Positions 26,350-34,410 of a stretch of 64,000 nucleotides of DNA are shown here, in pieces. This stretch comes from Thalassobacterium sedimentorum (GTDB lineage: Bacteria; Verrucomicrobiota; Verrucomicrobiia; Opitutales; Coraliomargaritaceae), in contig NZ_JARXIC010000006.1 in NCBI RefSeq assembly GCF_031127905.1, forward strand, positions 62,001 to 126,000, read 5' to 3'. Position 1 is the first letter of the stretch, and each line of letters begins with the position of its first letter. Made by a program: the position numbers and the translations under genes. A model generated the notes under the pieces. It had not been told where the DNA came from, made no database searches, and saw only the letters and a program-made list of their open reading frames with translations.

Positions 26350-28002
26350 CTATTGCGCTTGTCGTATATTGGTTAAAAGAAGAGGAATAAGTTGCTTCTT
26401 ACGCGAGACAAAATGGTCGAGGACCCACGCTCGCTGACTTTGGCGAATGTCCTCGGGCAGATGGACATCGAACCAGTGTGCTTCTTCACTGACAATGATG
26501 ATACGACTTCGGCTGTGTAGCACATCGGTGACCATCAATGCACCAAAGTCGACACCGGCCTGTTTGACTTGTTGCCTAAAGGCATAGTTCAGTTCCCGAG
26601 CCCGTAAATCCGTTAAAATCGACAAATCCACTGTTTCAATTTGAGCTGCCATAAACTGAACGCCTTCAAAACTAAAGGGTTTACAGTCACGACTCACTAA
26701 CGCTTCTGCCCGGGCATCTGCCAGTTCATCATTCTGACGTAAAACTTCGACACCAAAGGCATGCAGGTCCACATCAGCGATTGCAGCCAGATTCTGAGCA
26801 CGCAGCTTATCGGACTCTGTACAGGTGGGGGAGGTCAGTAGCAGTGTATCCGAGAGTAGGGCGCCCAGTAGCAGAAGTGCTATCTCTTTGGGCAATGTTA
26901 ACTCAGCTTCCTTAATTCGTTCATATAGAATTGAAGCCGTGGATCCGAGCGGGCGTACATCGATGCTCAGCGGTTGGATCGTCTCCACATCGCCCAGGCG
27001 ATGATGGTCGATGATTTCTACGATTTCAGCCTGCGCAAATCCGTGGATCGCCTGTCCTCGTTCACTGTGGTCGACTAAGCTGAGTCTAGGGCGTTTGAGT
27101 TGTAAGATATCCATCGCCGAGATACTTCCATTAACACAATTATCAGAGTCGACGACCAACAAACCGTGAGGAGATTTTTTGATCAAACGTGCGATCTCAT
27201 CTTCGCGCACCTGACAATCGACCACTGTGAAGTCTTTAACCATCGCCTCTGATGACGGAAAGCAGCCAGCGAGTCGCGACATCATACTGATTACAGTGCC
27301 ACGATAGAGATAAACCGGGCAGGGTAAGGATGCCGCAATTTCTTGTGCTCGCGTATCCGTAACCTCTGTCAGAATAACAGCCGCAGGCACATTCGCCGAA
27401 ATCGAGTCTAACAATAAATCACGGTCACCGATAACGATGGCCGTATGTTGGTCCCAGTTTCCGGTAATACTATGCTTGTGCAAAGGGACTTCCAAACGCT
27501 GCACTTCAGGTGTCTTAAAGCCGTTTCTGGCGTTCAAGCAAGTGAGCGGAAGGCCTTGAATGATATGCTTAAAGTCTAATAAAGTACCAATCAAATCCTC
27601 AATGTTGCATTGCAGTAAGTAATTCGTGCGTTGTGTACGATCACTCACGATACCGATGGGGTGCTGGGCCTCATCTACGACCACAGCAAAATCACATGAG
27701 CCGCTGCGCTGTATCATCTCCAAGGCTTCACGCAAGGGGGTGTCCGGATCGACGACCGGGACTGGCTGCGCAATTTCCGATGCGGTATAAAGGCAACTAT
27801 CTCTCAGCACGGGAGCTGTGCGTTTTGCTTGCTCAAAGAGCCAGCGAGTTTGACGATTCAGAGGGCCCAGACGAATGGGGATAATCGCTTCTGATGCAGC
27901 AGAGGTGGCGCGATAGAACCAGGCCAATACAGCAGCTGCGACAACTGAATCAGTATCCGGCTTTCGATGGCCGACAATATAATGAGGGGGCGTCTTGGGC
28001 AT
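26350..28002 (-). CDS. Family II (DHH) manganese inorganic pyrophosphatase with CBS and DRTGG domains
   Basis: The 550-residue cytoplasmic enzyme has GHRKPDTDS (11-19) and later IDHH and SDT motifs plus a C-terminal SRKKQ motif, which complete the family II pyrophosphatase active site. CBS repeats (about 75-125 and 265-310) flank a DRTGG-like region and lie inserted in the DHH domain, as in the Clostridium perfringens enzyme. There the CBS domains bind AMP/ADP (inhibitory) or diadenosine polyphosphates (activating). Its place among glycosyltransferases suggests it removes pyrophosphate from NDP-sugar synthesis. It shares its boundary base pairs with the next gene (28002). Confidence 0.92.
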   Translation of the reverse strand: MPKTPPHYIVGHRKPDTDSVVAAAVLAWFYRATSAASEAIIPIRLGPLNRQTRWLFEQAKRTAPVLRDSCLYTASEIAQPVPVVDPDTPLREALEMIQRSGSCDFAVVVDEAQHPIGIVSDRTQRTNYLLQCNIEDLIGTLLDFKHIIQGLPLTCLNARNGFKTPEVQRLEVPLHKHSITGNWDQHTAIVIGDRDLLLDSISANVPAAVILTEVTDTRAQEIAASLPCPVYLYRGTVISMMSRLAGCFPSSEAMVKDFTVVDCQVREDEIARLIKKSPHGLLVVDSDNCVNGSISAMDILQLKRPRLSLVDHSERGQAIHGFAQAEIVEIIDHHRLGDVETIQPLSIDVRPLGSTASILYERIKEAELTLPKEIALLLLGALLSDTLLLTSPTCTESDKLRAQNLAAIADVDLHAFGVEVLRQNDELADARAEALVSRDCKPFSFEGVQFMAAQIETVDLSILTDLRARELNYAFRQQVKQAGVDFGALMVTDVLHSRSRIIIVSEEAHWFDVHLPEDIRQSQRAWVLDHFVSRKKQLIPLLLTNIRQAQ

Positions 28003-29150
28003 TAGTCTTTAGAAGCGGCTTCCATCACCGCAAAAATATCCTCTAGCCGATTCACGGGTTGATCGGTTTCGAAATTTGTCAACCAGGAGGCTGCGCTATC
28101 TTTATCTTCTGGCGAGTATCCATGCATTCCGGGAACATGGCTCATATTCAGAAATGAGGGTACAAAGAGCACACCAGGATTGAGTAGATAAAACAATTCG
28201 CCATAACGTTGATCGGGGAAATCACAACGCCAGTTCTGTAGCTGTTCTTCCGTCACTATGGAACCTTCAGTCGCTTCATTCAGCAATTGGGTAATTTGCT
28301 CGCGAGCCTTTCCGGAGTTGAACCAGAAGCGCGCCATGGTTGAATCCCAAACCGCAGTATAATCGATTCCATAACTTAGCGGTAGAGCCTCGCAGCGGCG
28401 GCGCAGGTCGGAATTTTGAGTGACTTCTGTCATTCCATGATCACTAAAAATGGCGATTCTGACTTCATCATAATGCTGTGAAGCCATCGCTTCTAGCGCT
28501 TCCACCTTACGTTCAAATTCAAGAAATGCCGTTTTAGCTTCATTCGACCATGGGCCATAGCGGTGCATCGTGGCATCCAGCCCGGCCGTGAATAAATACG
28601 CCAGCTCCAGCTTTCCGTCCTGAATTAAGTGTTCAATCTCTGCATAATTCGCGGCATCCCCACAGCGCCAATCTGATCGATTCCAATTTTTGCCAGAAGC
28701 CTTCCATGTCTCAAAAATCGAAGGCTGCCCACCGATAATACCACCCGGTTCATAGATGTCTTTTTTTTCAGTATAATCGAGCCATGGCAAAAAACGAAAG
28801 GGGACACTGTAGAGCTGAAAGTAGCCAGTATACCCCTGCGATTTGGCAAAGTATCGGCTTAGCCGATTTCTAATTTTATGATAACCACCAATCCGTTCAG
28901 GAATCCATCTAAACCAACGCATCTGCTTGAAAGGTGAGCGTTCGGGATCGCATTTGACAAAGAAGGAAAAGTGACCGTGCTCACGTGGCGAGGTGCCCGT
29001 TAGAATCGTCGGGTCGCAGGTTGCCGAGTATCCAAACAAGGTTTCACATTTTTTTTGATAGGGCGTCACCTTTTTCAGAATGCCATAGTGCTGCACCAGT
29101 TCCCAGCCCAGTGCATCCGCAAAAATGAAGAGGTGAAGCGTCTTTTTCAT
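28002..29150 (-). CDS. Alkaline-phosphatase-fold phosphodiesterase/nucleotide pyrophosphatase-like protein
   Basis: The 382-residue protein has no signal peptide. FADALGWE (10-17) supplies the first metal ligand, ATCDPTILTGTSPREHGH (about 44-61) holds the candidate Thr nucleophile and IFSDHGMTE supplies the Asp-His pair. HVPGMHGY near the C-terminus supplies the last His. This is the type I phosphodiesterase/nucleotide pyrophosphatase pattern. The substrate could be a nucleotide sugar or a lipid-linked phosphate; it cannot be told from sequence. It overlaps the response-regulator gene by 4 bp. Confidence 0.82.
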   Translation of the reverse strand: MKKTLHLFIFADALGWELVQHYGILKKVTPYQKKCETLFGYSATCDPTILTGTSPREHGHFSFFVKCDPERSPFKQMRWFRWIPERIGGYHKIRNRLSRYFAKSQGYTGYFQLYSVPFRFLPWLDYTEKKDIYEPGGIIGGQPSIFETWKASGKNWNRSDWRCGDAANYAEIEHLIQDGKLELAYLFTAGLDATMHRYGPWSNEAKTAFLEFERKVEALEAMASQHYDEVRIAIFSDHGMTEVTQNSDLRRRCEALPLSYGIDYTAVWDSTMARFWFNSGKAREQITQLLNEATEGSIVTEEQLQNWRCDFPDQRYGELFYLLNPGVLFVPSFLNMSHVPGMHGYSPEDKDSAASWLTNFETDQPVNRLEDIFAVMEAASKD

Positions 29151-29515
29151 CCAATGTTCAGCAACTGCTTGATTAGATTTTGAAGTATTCTAGGACTGAA
29201 TGGCTTGGAGAGCACCGCATTGGCTCCCAGCGATTCGATGGCCTTCAAATCATCATCCTGCACCGATCCAGTGACAAACACGATAGGGATACTCTCAAGC
29301 CCCGGCGTTTCGCGGATACGCTGATAAAGCTCTGCACCATCGAGGTCCGGAAGATTATAATCCAAGACAGCGAGGTCTGGTTTTACTTTCTCCAATTGCT
29401 CCAGCGCTGATTTACCGTCGCGAAAGAAAAAGCCCTCGCAACCGGCACGCTTTACCTGAACCTGAAAGAGACGGAACATCACAATGTCGTCATCGACTAC
29501 TAGAACTTTTTTCAT
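29147..29515 (-). CDS. Stand-alone response regulator receiver protein
   Basis: The 122-residue protein is a single CheY-like REC domain: acidic pair DDD (8-10), phospho-acceptor Asp in LAVLDYNLPDLDG (about 48-60), Thr in FVTGSVQ and Lys in VLSKPFSP. It has no output domain, so it must act by protein contact. Its gene sits 1 bp from the gene of the ATPase/PP2C protein, which is the likeliest partner. The GAF kinase at 19793 or an unlinked kinase could phosphorylate it. Confidence 0.92.
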   Translation of the reverse strand: MKKVLVVDDDIVMFRLFQVQVKRAGCEGFFFRDGKSALEQLEKVKPDLAVLDYNLPDLDGAELYQRIRETPGLESIPIVFVTGSVQDDDLKAIESLGANAVLSKPFSPRILQNLIKQLLNIG

Positions 29516-29516
29516 A

Positions 29517-31223
29517 CTATTTACGTGTTAAAATGAGAAGTGTTTCGTCATCCTCTTGCTCAATCGCCTGCAGTTTACGCGCACCAAGCATTTTACTTTG
29601 CAGTTTAGTCCAGAGTGTTTCGGCATCCAAGTGATTATTTGAAGAAAACCACTGCACCATCGCTTCCCAGCCAAAGATGTCCTTGCCCTGCGTCCATTCA
29701 TATAATCCGTCGGTAACCACAACCAGTCGATCCTGCGGAGAAAGCTCAATTTGATGTTGGGCGTATTCTACTTCTGGAAATAGGCCGATGGGAGGACCAG
29801 TCGAAATCAGTTCGCGCATGGATCCGTCTGCACTAAAGAGCAGGGCAGGGGGATGACCTGCGGCAGTATAGGTGATGCTATTGGACTCAGGGTTGAGTTT
29901 AAAAACAAAAGTGGTGATAAACATAGTCGCGCCCTCTAATTGACTCTCAAGTGCTTGATTCACCCCCTCAATAAAGGTGGCCAAGTTGCCGCCTCTATAG
30001 GAATAGGCGATAAATTGACTACGAAAGATTCCAGCCAGAATGGCAGCGGAAACTCCCTTGCCCATCACATCGATCACACAACCCAGATATTCACCAGATC
30101 GATTTTGGCGAACTTCCACAAAATCCCCTGCGACCTCCAGTGCACTGAGACTACTAAAAAACAATTCATAGCCTGGTATCTCTGGTATGACTTTTCTTGT
30201 GGGCAGTAACTTCTGCTGTAATTCAGTCGCAATATGCATCTCCGTAGCTAAGCGCTTGCGCGCATCCTTTTCCAAGTCGAGTAATTCGCGACTAATTGAG
30301 ACGCCAATAATGTCGGCCAAAGCACGCAAATTACGAATATCATTAGACACGATAACATGGTCCTCGTCTTCACAGCCCACTGCAATCAATCCAACAATCT
30401 GATCGCCGACATATAACGGAACGCAGCAACCCACCGGATATATGGCGCCCTCGCTAAAGGGACAGTTGTTACGCCTGGTGGACCAATTGATCGAGTCGTT
30501 TTTCTGCAGTATCTCTGCATCTTCATCGGCGACATGTCCAAATACCCCATAAGACTTTATCGTGCCAAGCCAGTGATAAATTTGATTTTTCTCAGGTTGA
30601 TATAGCTCTAGATGTATTGCCGAGTAATCGCGGGCATCCATAAACATGTTCAGTCCAGATTGCACAAACCGATCGATACGTTCATCTTGTAAGAGGTTTG
30701 CAGCCATCCGGTCAAATAAAGACAGACTCTCATAACAATCAGAGAGTTCATCCAATATCGCATCCATTTCAGGGTTGAGCGGCAATACGCTATTCAATCG
30801 TTTATAAAATTTACCGACCTGCGCAATATACCCTCGTGCACATCGCCAATGATCAAATTGATCAGCAAATTCATGAACAATATATAAACCGCGTCCGCCT
30901 TCAGACAAAGGGTCCTCTGGAAGCGTTGGATTGCGCGCCACAGCGTCGGCAGGGCCTTGGCCGCTATCCTGAGCTAATAGCCAAACCGAATCCTTTACCG
31001 ACCACCAGCGAATGTAAATGTCGGCATCAGGAGTGTCTTTGCAGCCGTGCTCGATGGCATTATTAACAAGTTCAGTAAAGGCAAGTTTCCAGCCGTCTTT
31101 CTCGCTGTCATCCAAGCCTAATGAAAGCAGAAAATCGATGAAGCGTTCACGTATCGCTGGTATTTCTTTAACATTGGCACGGAGTTTAAATTCAGTGACA
31201 TAAAGTGCAGACTCTTCAGGCAT
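29517..31223 (-). CDS. RsbW-like ATPase + GAF + PP2C (SpoIIE) partner-switch regulator
   Basis: The 568-residue protein has three modules. Residues 1-140 form an anti-sigma-type HATPase: FTELVNNAIEHG (49-60), DSGQG (86-90) and GGRGLYIV (109-116). A GAF-like domain follows (about 170-325). The C-terminus is a SpoIIE/RsbU-type PP2C phosphatase (about 350-565) with EVAGDFVEV, VIDVMGKGVSAAI, VVVTDGLYEW and DDETLLIL, so the metal-binding Asp residues are present. Kinase-like and phosphatase modules on one chain fit control of a STAS protein by phosphorylation. The fused GT26-STAS enzyme at 1616-2803 is the only SpoIIAA-like STAS protein nearby. No sigma factor is encoded in the window. Confidence 0.92.
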   Translation of the reverse strand: MPEESALYVTEFKLRANVKEIPAIRERFIDFLLSLGLDDSEKDGWKLAFTELVNNAIEHGCKDTPDADIYIRWWSVKDSVWLLAQDSGQGPADAVARNPTLPEDPLSEGGRGLYIVHEFADQFDHWRCARGYIAQVGKFYKRLNSVLPLNPEMDAILDELSDCYESLSLFDRMAANLLQDERIDRFVQSGLNMFMDARDYSAIHLELYQPEKNQIYHWLGTIKSYGVFGHVADEDAEILQKNDSINWSTRRNNCPFSEGAIYPVGCCVPLYVGDQIVGLIAVGCEDEDHVIVSNDIRNLRALADIIGVSISRELLDLEKDARKRLATEMHIATELQQKLLPTRKVIPEIPGYELFFSSLSALEVAGDFVEVRQNRSGEYLGCVIDVMGKGVSAAILAGIFRSQFIAYSYRGGNLATFIEGVNQALESQLEGATMFITTFVFKLNPESNSITYTAAGHPPALLFSADGSMRELISTGPPIGLFPEVEYAQHQIELSPQDRLVVVTDGLYEWTQGKDIFGWEAMVQWFSSNNHLDAETLWTKLQSKMLGARKLQAIEQEDDETLLILTRK

Positions 31224-31224
31224 A

Positions 31225-32334
31225 TTATTCTGTTTTGGATTCTAGTGCTAGGCAGATAGTCAAGGTCTGATCAGGGCCGTGTTCCGCCCAGCCATTTATA
31301 CCTAAATAAGCAATCATTTTTTGGACACACAGCATGAGTATATTAACGTCCTGAACTCGTTTACGCTTAGTGCCTTCCATAGGCTCCAAGATGTGTGCGA
31401 GCTCGACGGCTTCCATTGGACGCGTGTTGCCATTTAATCGTAATAAGAGACGCTCTGCATTGCTGCGTTCGATTTCTATATGTAATTGCAGCGCAGACTC
31501 CGGCCCCACCAAATTACTAAAATTACGGAAGAGGATTAATATCAACTCCTCCAATAGCGCTGGTTGGGTAATGACTATAGAGTCGTCAAATTGAGACTGA
31601 AGTTCCAGCACTTGTGTATATTCCAATTGTTCGTAACGCGAGACCACTCCTTCCAATATAGTGGCCAAGCGAATCGTCTCTGGTTCATGCCACTCTCGGA
31701 CTCTAAGATTCTTGAGGATAACCAGCGCTTCAAGTATCGTATCGATGTCATTAGCAGACTTATGAATATAACTTAAATATTCGTGCCACTCCTCACTAAC
31801 TTCAACTTCCGAAAACTGTTCTGCCAACTCTTCTGTAAAACCACTAATACAAACTATCGGACTCTTCATGTCATGAGCAATGAAGTCTATGATGGCGTCA
31901 AACTCTCCAATCGAGTAGTTCTTCGCTTGTCCCACAGTGTCCATTTCCTCGCGTAACTGTAGTAATTCCAACTGAGTATTTAAGATTGAGCAAATTTCAT
32001 CTTCAAATATGGGTTTCATTGCATATCCGGATGCGCCTGATTTGAAACATTCCACACGAAAAGCATCCTCATCTCCATCGCTAATCATGAGGATCGGAGT
32101 TTGTGCGAATGTTTCATTCTCTCTAATCCGCTGACAACAATCAAAGCCGCTCATATCAGATAGAACACTATTTAAAAAGATCACATCTGGATTTGCGAGT
32201 TGACTGCGCATCAGTGCGGATCTGCCATTCTCAGCTACTAGTATACGATGCCCTTGGCTATTTAAGATATGAGTAAGTAGGTCTAACGACATCGTATTAT
32301 CGTCGACGAGTAAAATTGTTCGTGGTTTAAACAT
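31225..32334 (-). CDS. REC domain + histidine-kinase-like protein with degenerate ATPase
   Basis: From ATG 32334 the protein has 369 residues; an in-frame TTG at 32373 is the only longer option. The REC domain (about 1-125) starts TILLVDDNTMS. The phospho-acceptor position reads VIFLNSVLSDMSG, where Asn takes the place of the usual Asp, so phosphorylation is doubtful. A HisKA-like helix pair follows with FIAHDMKSPIVCISGF. The C-terminal HATPase-like region lacks a normal N-box (ILFRNFSNLV) and has LNGNTRP instead of DxGxG. It may therefore be a scaffold or sensor rather than an active kinase. The gene ends 1 bp before the ATPase/PP2C gene. Confidence 0.82.
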   Translation of the reverse strand: MFKPRTILLVDDNTMSLDLLTHILNSQGHRILVAENGRSALMRSQLANPDVIFLNSVLSDMSGFDCCQRIRENETFAQTPILMISDGDEDAFRVECFKSGASGYAMKPIFEDEICSILNTQLELLQLREEMDTVGQAKNYSIGEFDAIIDFIAHDMKSPIVCISGFTEELAEQFSEVEVSEEWHEYLSYIHKSANDIDTILEALVILKNLRVREWHEPETIRLATILEGVVSRYEQLEYTQVLELQSQFDDSIVITQPALLEELILILFRNFSNLVGPESALQLHIEIERSNAERLLLRLNGNTRPMEAVELAHILEPMEGTKRKRVQDVNILMLCVQKMIAYLGINGWAEHGPDQTLTICLALESKTE

Positions 32335-32395
32335 GTGTGTGGGGATCAAACATTGGTTCGAGTTCTGAAACAATTAGATCTATATTATCTTTCTG

Positions 32396-33577
32396 TTAAT
32401 TCGTTAATTCGAATAATTCCATTAACCAGTTATCAAAAAGTTGCCGGCATAGCTTGGGATCGGTGGTCGCCTGATAAACACAGTGCAAGGCCTCATCCAT
32501 CTCACCAGGCTTTGGAGCCCCCATCACATCAGCATAACTAAAAGCTCCCGCGGGTGCCTTACGCAATATAAGCTGCCATTCTTCCGGCAACTCGGCAATG
32601 CTCTCGGCATCTCGCGGCGTCACTCCAAACAATGCTAATTTCCCCTGAACCACTAAGCGTAACCAAGGCCCACGATCCTCTACCGCACGACTGTTTAAAC
32701 AAGGCCATTGCTGGGCATCAATTCCCTTGAAAGTCGCATCCGGCTGACTCCGTTTTCGCCAGCGCCAGAGCAGGCGCATGGCTCGCAAGCGGTCACGTAG
32801 AGATGGCCGCTGATAAGTGCTGGATTGGCTACTTTGGCTTTGCAGACTCGATGCAACAAAGGCTTCCAAGCCCCGAACATAGGCCTCATTTTTTAAGCTT
32901 AGTAAATGATTGCGATGGATGATGCCATCCAATAAATCGGTTTCAGGGCCCAAATAAGTGTGTGCCGCTAAATGGGCGCGTTCGATTCGGCTATTGCCCG
33001 CGACGATGCAACCATCTTCAACCACAGCCCCGGGGCCAATGACAGCCCCCGGGCCAATAGAAACATGATTGCCTAGCCAAAAGGGCGGATTTAGTTCGAC
33101 CTCCGCTGCAATTTCACAGCTGCGACCGATGGCTGCATAAATACCATAACTTTCAGTCTCTTTTGTAAAACTCTCGAGCCACTCTTGCTCAAGTTGGTGC
33201 CAATATTTGATCAAGCCCCAACCTGCAGCGGGTTCCTGCGCCAAGGACGGAGTGCGAGGTAGGTGGTTCACGCAGTCGTCCACCTCGATGTCAGCAATTG
33301 ATGCTAAGGTGACGATCTCAATTTCAATGGGCCAAAGTGTGGCTCTATCAATCGCTTGACGCACATCATTAGGGCGATCCGAAATATAAAAAATAACTTT
33401 TTCCGAGCCTTGATCCACTGCCGCATCCAACCAATGAAACAGCAGTGCTTGTTCGCCCACTTGCCACAGAGCAAAAGGTAAGCGTCGTTCCCAGACAGTA
33501 TCGAGGTGTCCCCAGTCGGGGAGGCTCAAGCGCCATACGCTGGGACCGGTTCGATTTAATTCAGGAATTTCACTCAT
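32396..33577 (-). CDS. Left-handed beta-helix protein with nucleotidyltransferase-like N-terminus
   Basis: In this 393-residue protein, the stretch RRLPFALWQVGEQALLFHWLD (about 32-52, shown here as RRLPFALWQVGEQ then ALLFHWLD) recalls sugar-phosphate nucleotidyltransferases. It lacks their GGxGTRL loop, so catalysis is unlikely. Hexapeptide repeats of a left-handed beta helix follow (about 150-215; LGNHVSIGPGAVIGPGAVVE). The C-terminal 150 residues contain a basic segment and GKLALFGVTPRD, which loosely resembles the end of sugar-phosphate transferases. The gene lies 4 bp after the initiating transferase gene, so it probably assists the first step. Exact function unknown. Confidence 0.75.
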   Translation of the reverse strand: MSEIPELNRTGPSVWRLSLPDWGHLDTVWERRLPFALWQVGEQALLFHWLDAAVDQGSEKVIFYISDRPNDVRQAIDRATLWPIEIEIVTLASIADIEVDDCVNHLPRTPSLAQEPAAGWGLIKYWHQLEQEWLESFTKETESYGIYAAIGRSCEIAAEVELNPPFWLGNHVSIGPGAVIGPGAVVEDGCIVAGNSRIERAHLAAHTYLGPETDLLDGIIHRNHLLSLKNEAYVRGLEAFVASSLQSQSSQSSTYQRPSLRDRLRAMRLLWRWRKRSQPDATFKGIDAQQWPCLNSRAVEDRGPWLRLVVQGKLALFGVTPRDAESIAELPEEWQLILRKAPAGAFSYADVMGAPKPGEMDEALHCVYQATTDPKLCRQLFDNWLMELFELTN

Positions 33578-33581
33578 GAAC

Positions 33582-34355
33582 TTAATAAGCGCCCTTGCCC
33601 AATAATACCGCAGGCACAGTCTTGATTATAATCATTAAATCGCCCCAGAACCCTTGCGAGTGGATGTACTCCAAGTCCAGTCGCACTTGCCCTTCGAAAT
33701 CGATATCTGCCCGACCGCCAATTTGCCATAAGCATGTAATACCAGGCTTGGCTCTGAGACGGCGTAAGTGCCGTGCGCCATAGAGTGCCACTTCGCGTGG
33801 AACGGGTGGGCGCGGCCCCACCAATGACATATCCCCGATTAATACATTAAAAAATTGCGGAAACTCATCAATTGATAGCTTACGAATCCATTTACCCGGC
33901 TTAGTAATGCGTGGGTCATCCTTCATTTTAAAGGTGACCGCGCTATCGCCGTGCTCGTTTTGTTCTAAAATTTCGTCCTTAATTTGATCGGCGTTTAAAA
34001 CCATCGAACGAAATTTCCAAATTTCAAACAATTGGCCGCCATCGCCGACTCGAATTTGCTTAAATAACACAGGGCCTCCATCATCGAACTTAATCGCGAG
34101 CGCTGTGATAAAAAAAATAGGCGAACTAATGATGATTGCGCATAAGCTGCCAACGACATCGACTAATCGTTTTATGACAAGCGTCAGTCGTATGATGATA
34201 CGCCAGCGTAGTCGTTTTAAAACGGCTCGTCGATGCCATCTCTCGACATCGCCGGAGAGAATTTCCTGTGCCCAGAAATTGTGATCTGCTTGCTTATCTT
34301 TGGATTCGGTCACGGCTCTAATAGTAGTTAAGCGTGTGCTCACTACATATGCCAA
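33582..34355 (-). CDS. Initiating undecaprenyl-phosphate sugar-phosphate transferase (WcaJ/PglC type)
   Basis: The protein has up to 257 residues. No in-frame ATG exists near the N-terminus; candidate starts are TTG 34355, GTG 34343 and GTG 34313. The domain begins with KRLVDVVGSLCAIIISSPIF (about 62-81), the membrane-entering helix. It continues with PVLFKQIRVG, WKFRSM, KLSIDEFPQFFNVL, MSLVGPRPP and RLRAKPGITCLWQI, which are the hallmark motifs of monotopic phosphoglycosyltransferases. It transfers a sugar-1-phosphate from an NDP-sugar to undecaprenyl phosphate and so starts the repeat unit. It lacks the four extra membrane helices of long WcaJ proteins. Confidence 0.92.
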   Translation of the reverse strand: MAYVVSTRLTTIRAVTESKDKQADHNFWAQEILSGDVERWHRRAVLKRLRWRIIIRLTLVIKRLVDVVGSLCAIIISSPIFFITALAIKFDDGGPVLFKQIRVGDGGQLFEIWKFRSMVLNADQIKDEILEQNEHGDSAVTFKMKDDPRITKPGKWIRKLSIDEFPQFFNVLIGDMSLVGPRPPVPREVALYGARHLRRLRAKPGITCLWQIGGRADIDFEGQVRLDLEYIHSQGFWGDLMIIIKTVPAVLLGKGAY

Positions 34356-34410
34356 AATGTGGAATTAGAGCAGAACAGGCAAACAAAAAGAAGGCCGTTT
34401 GTGAGTATTA

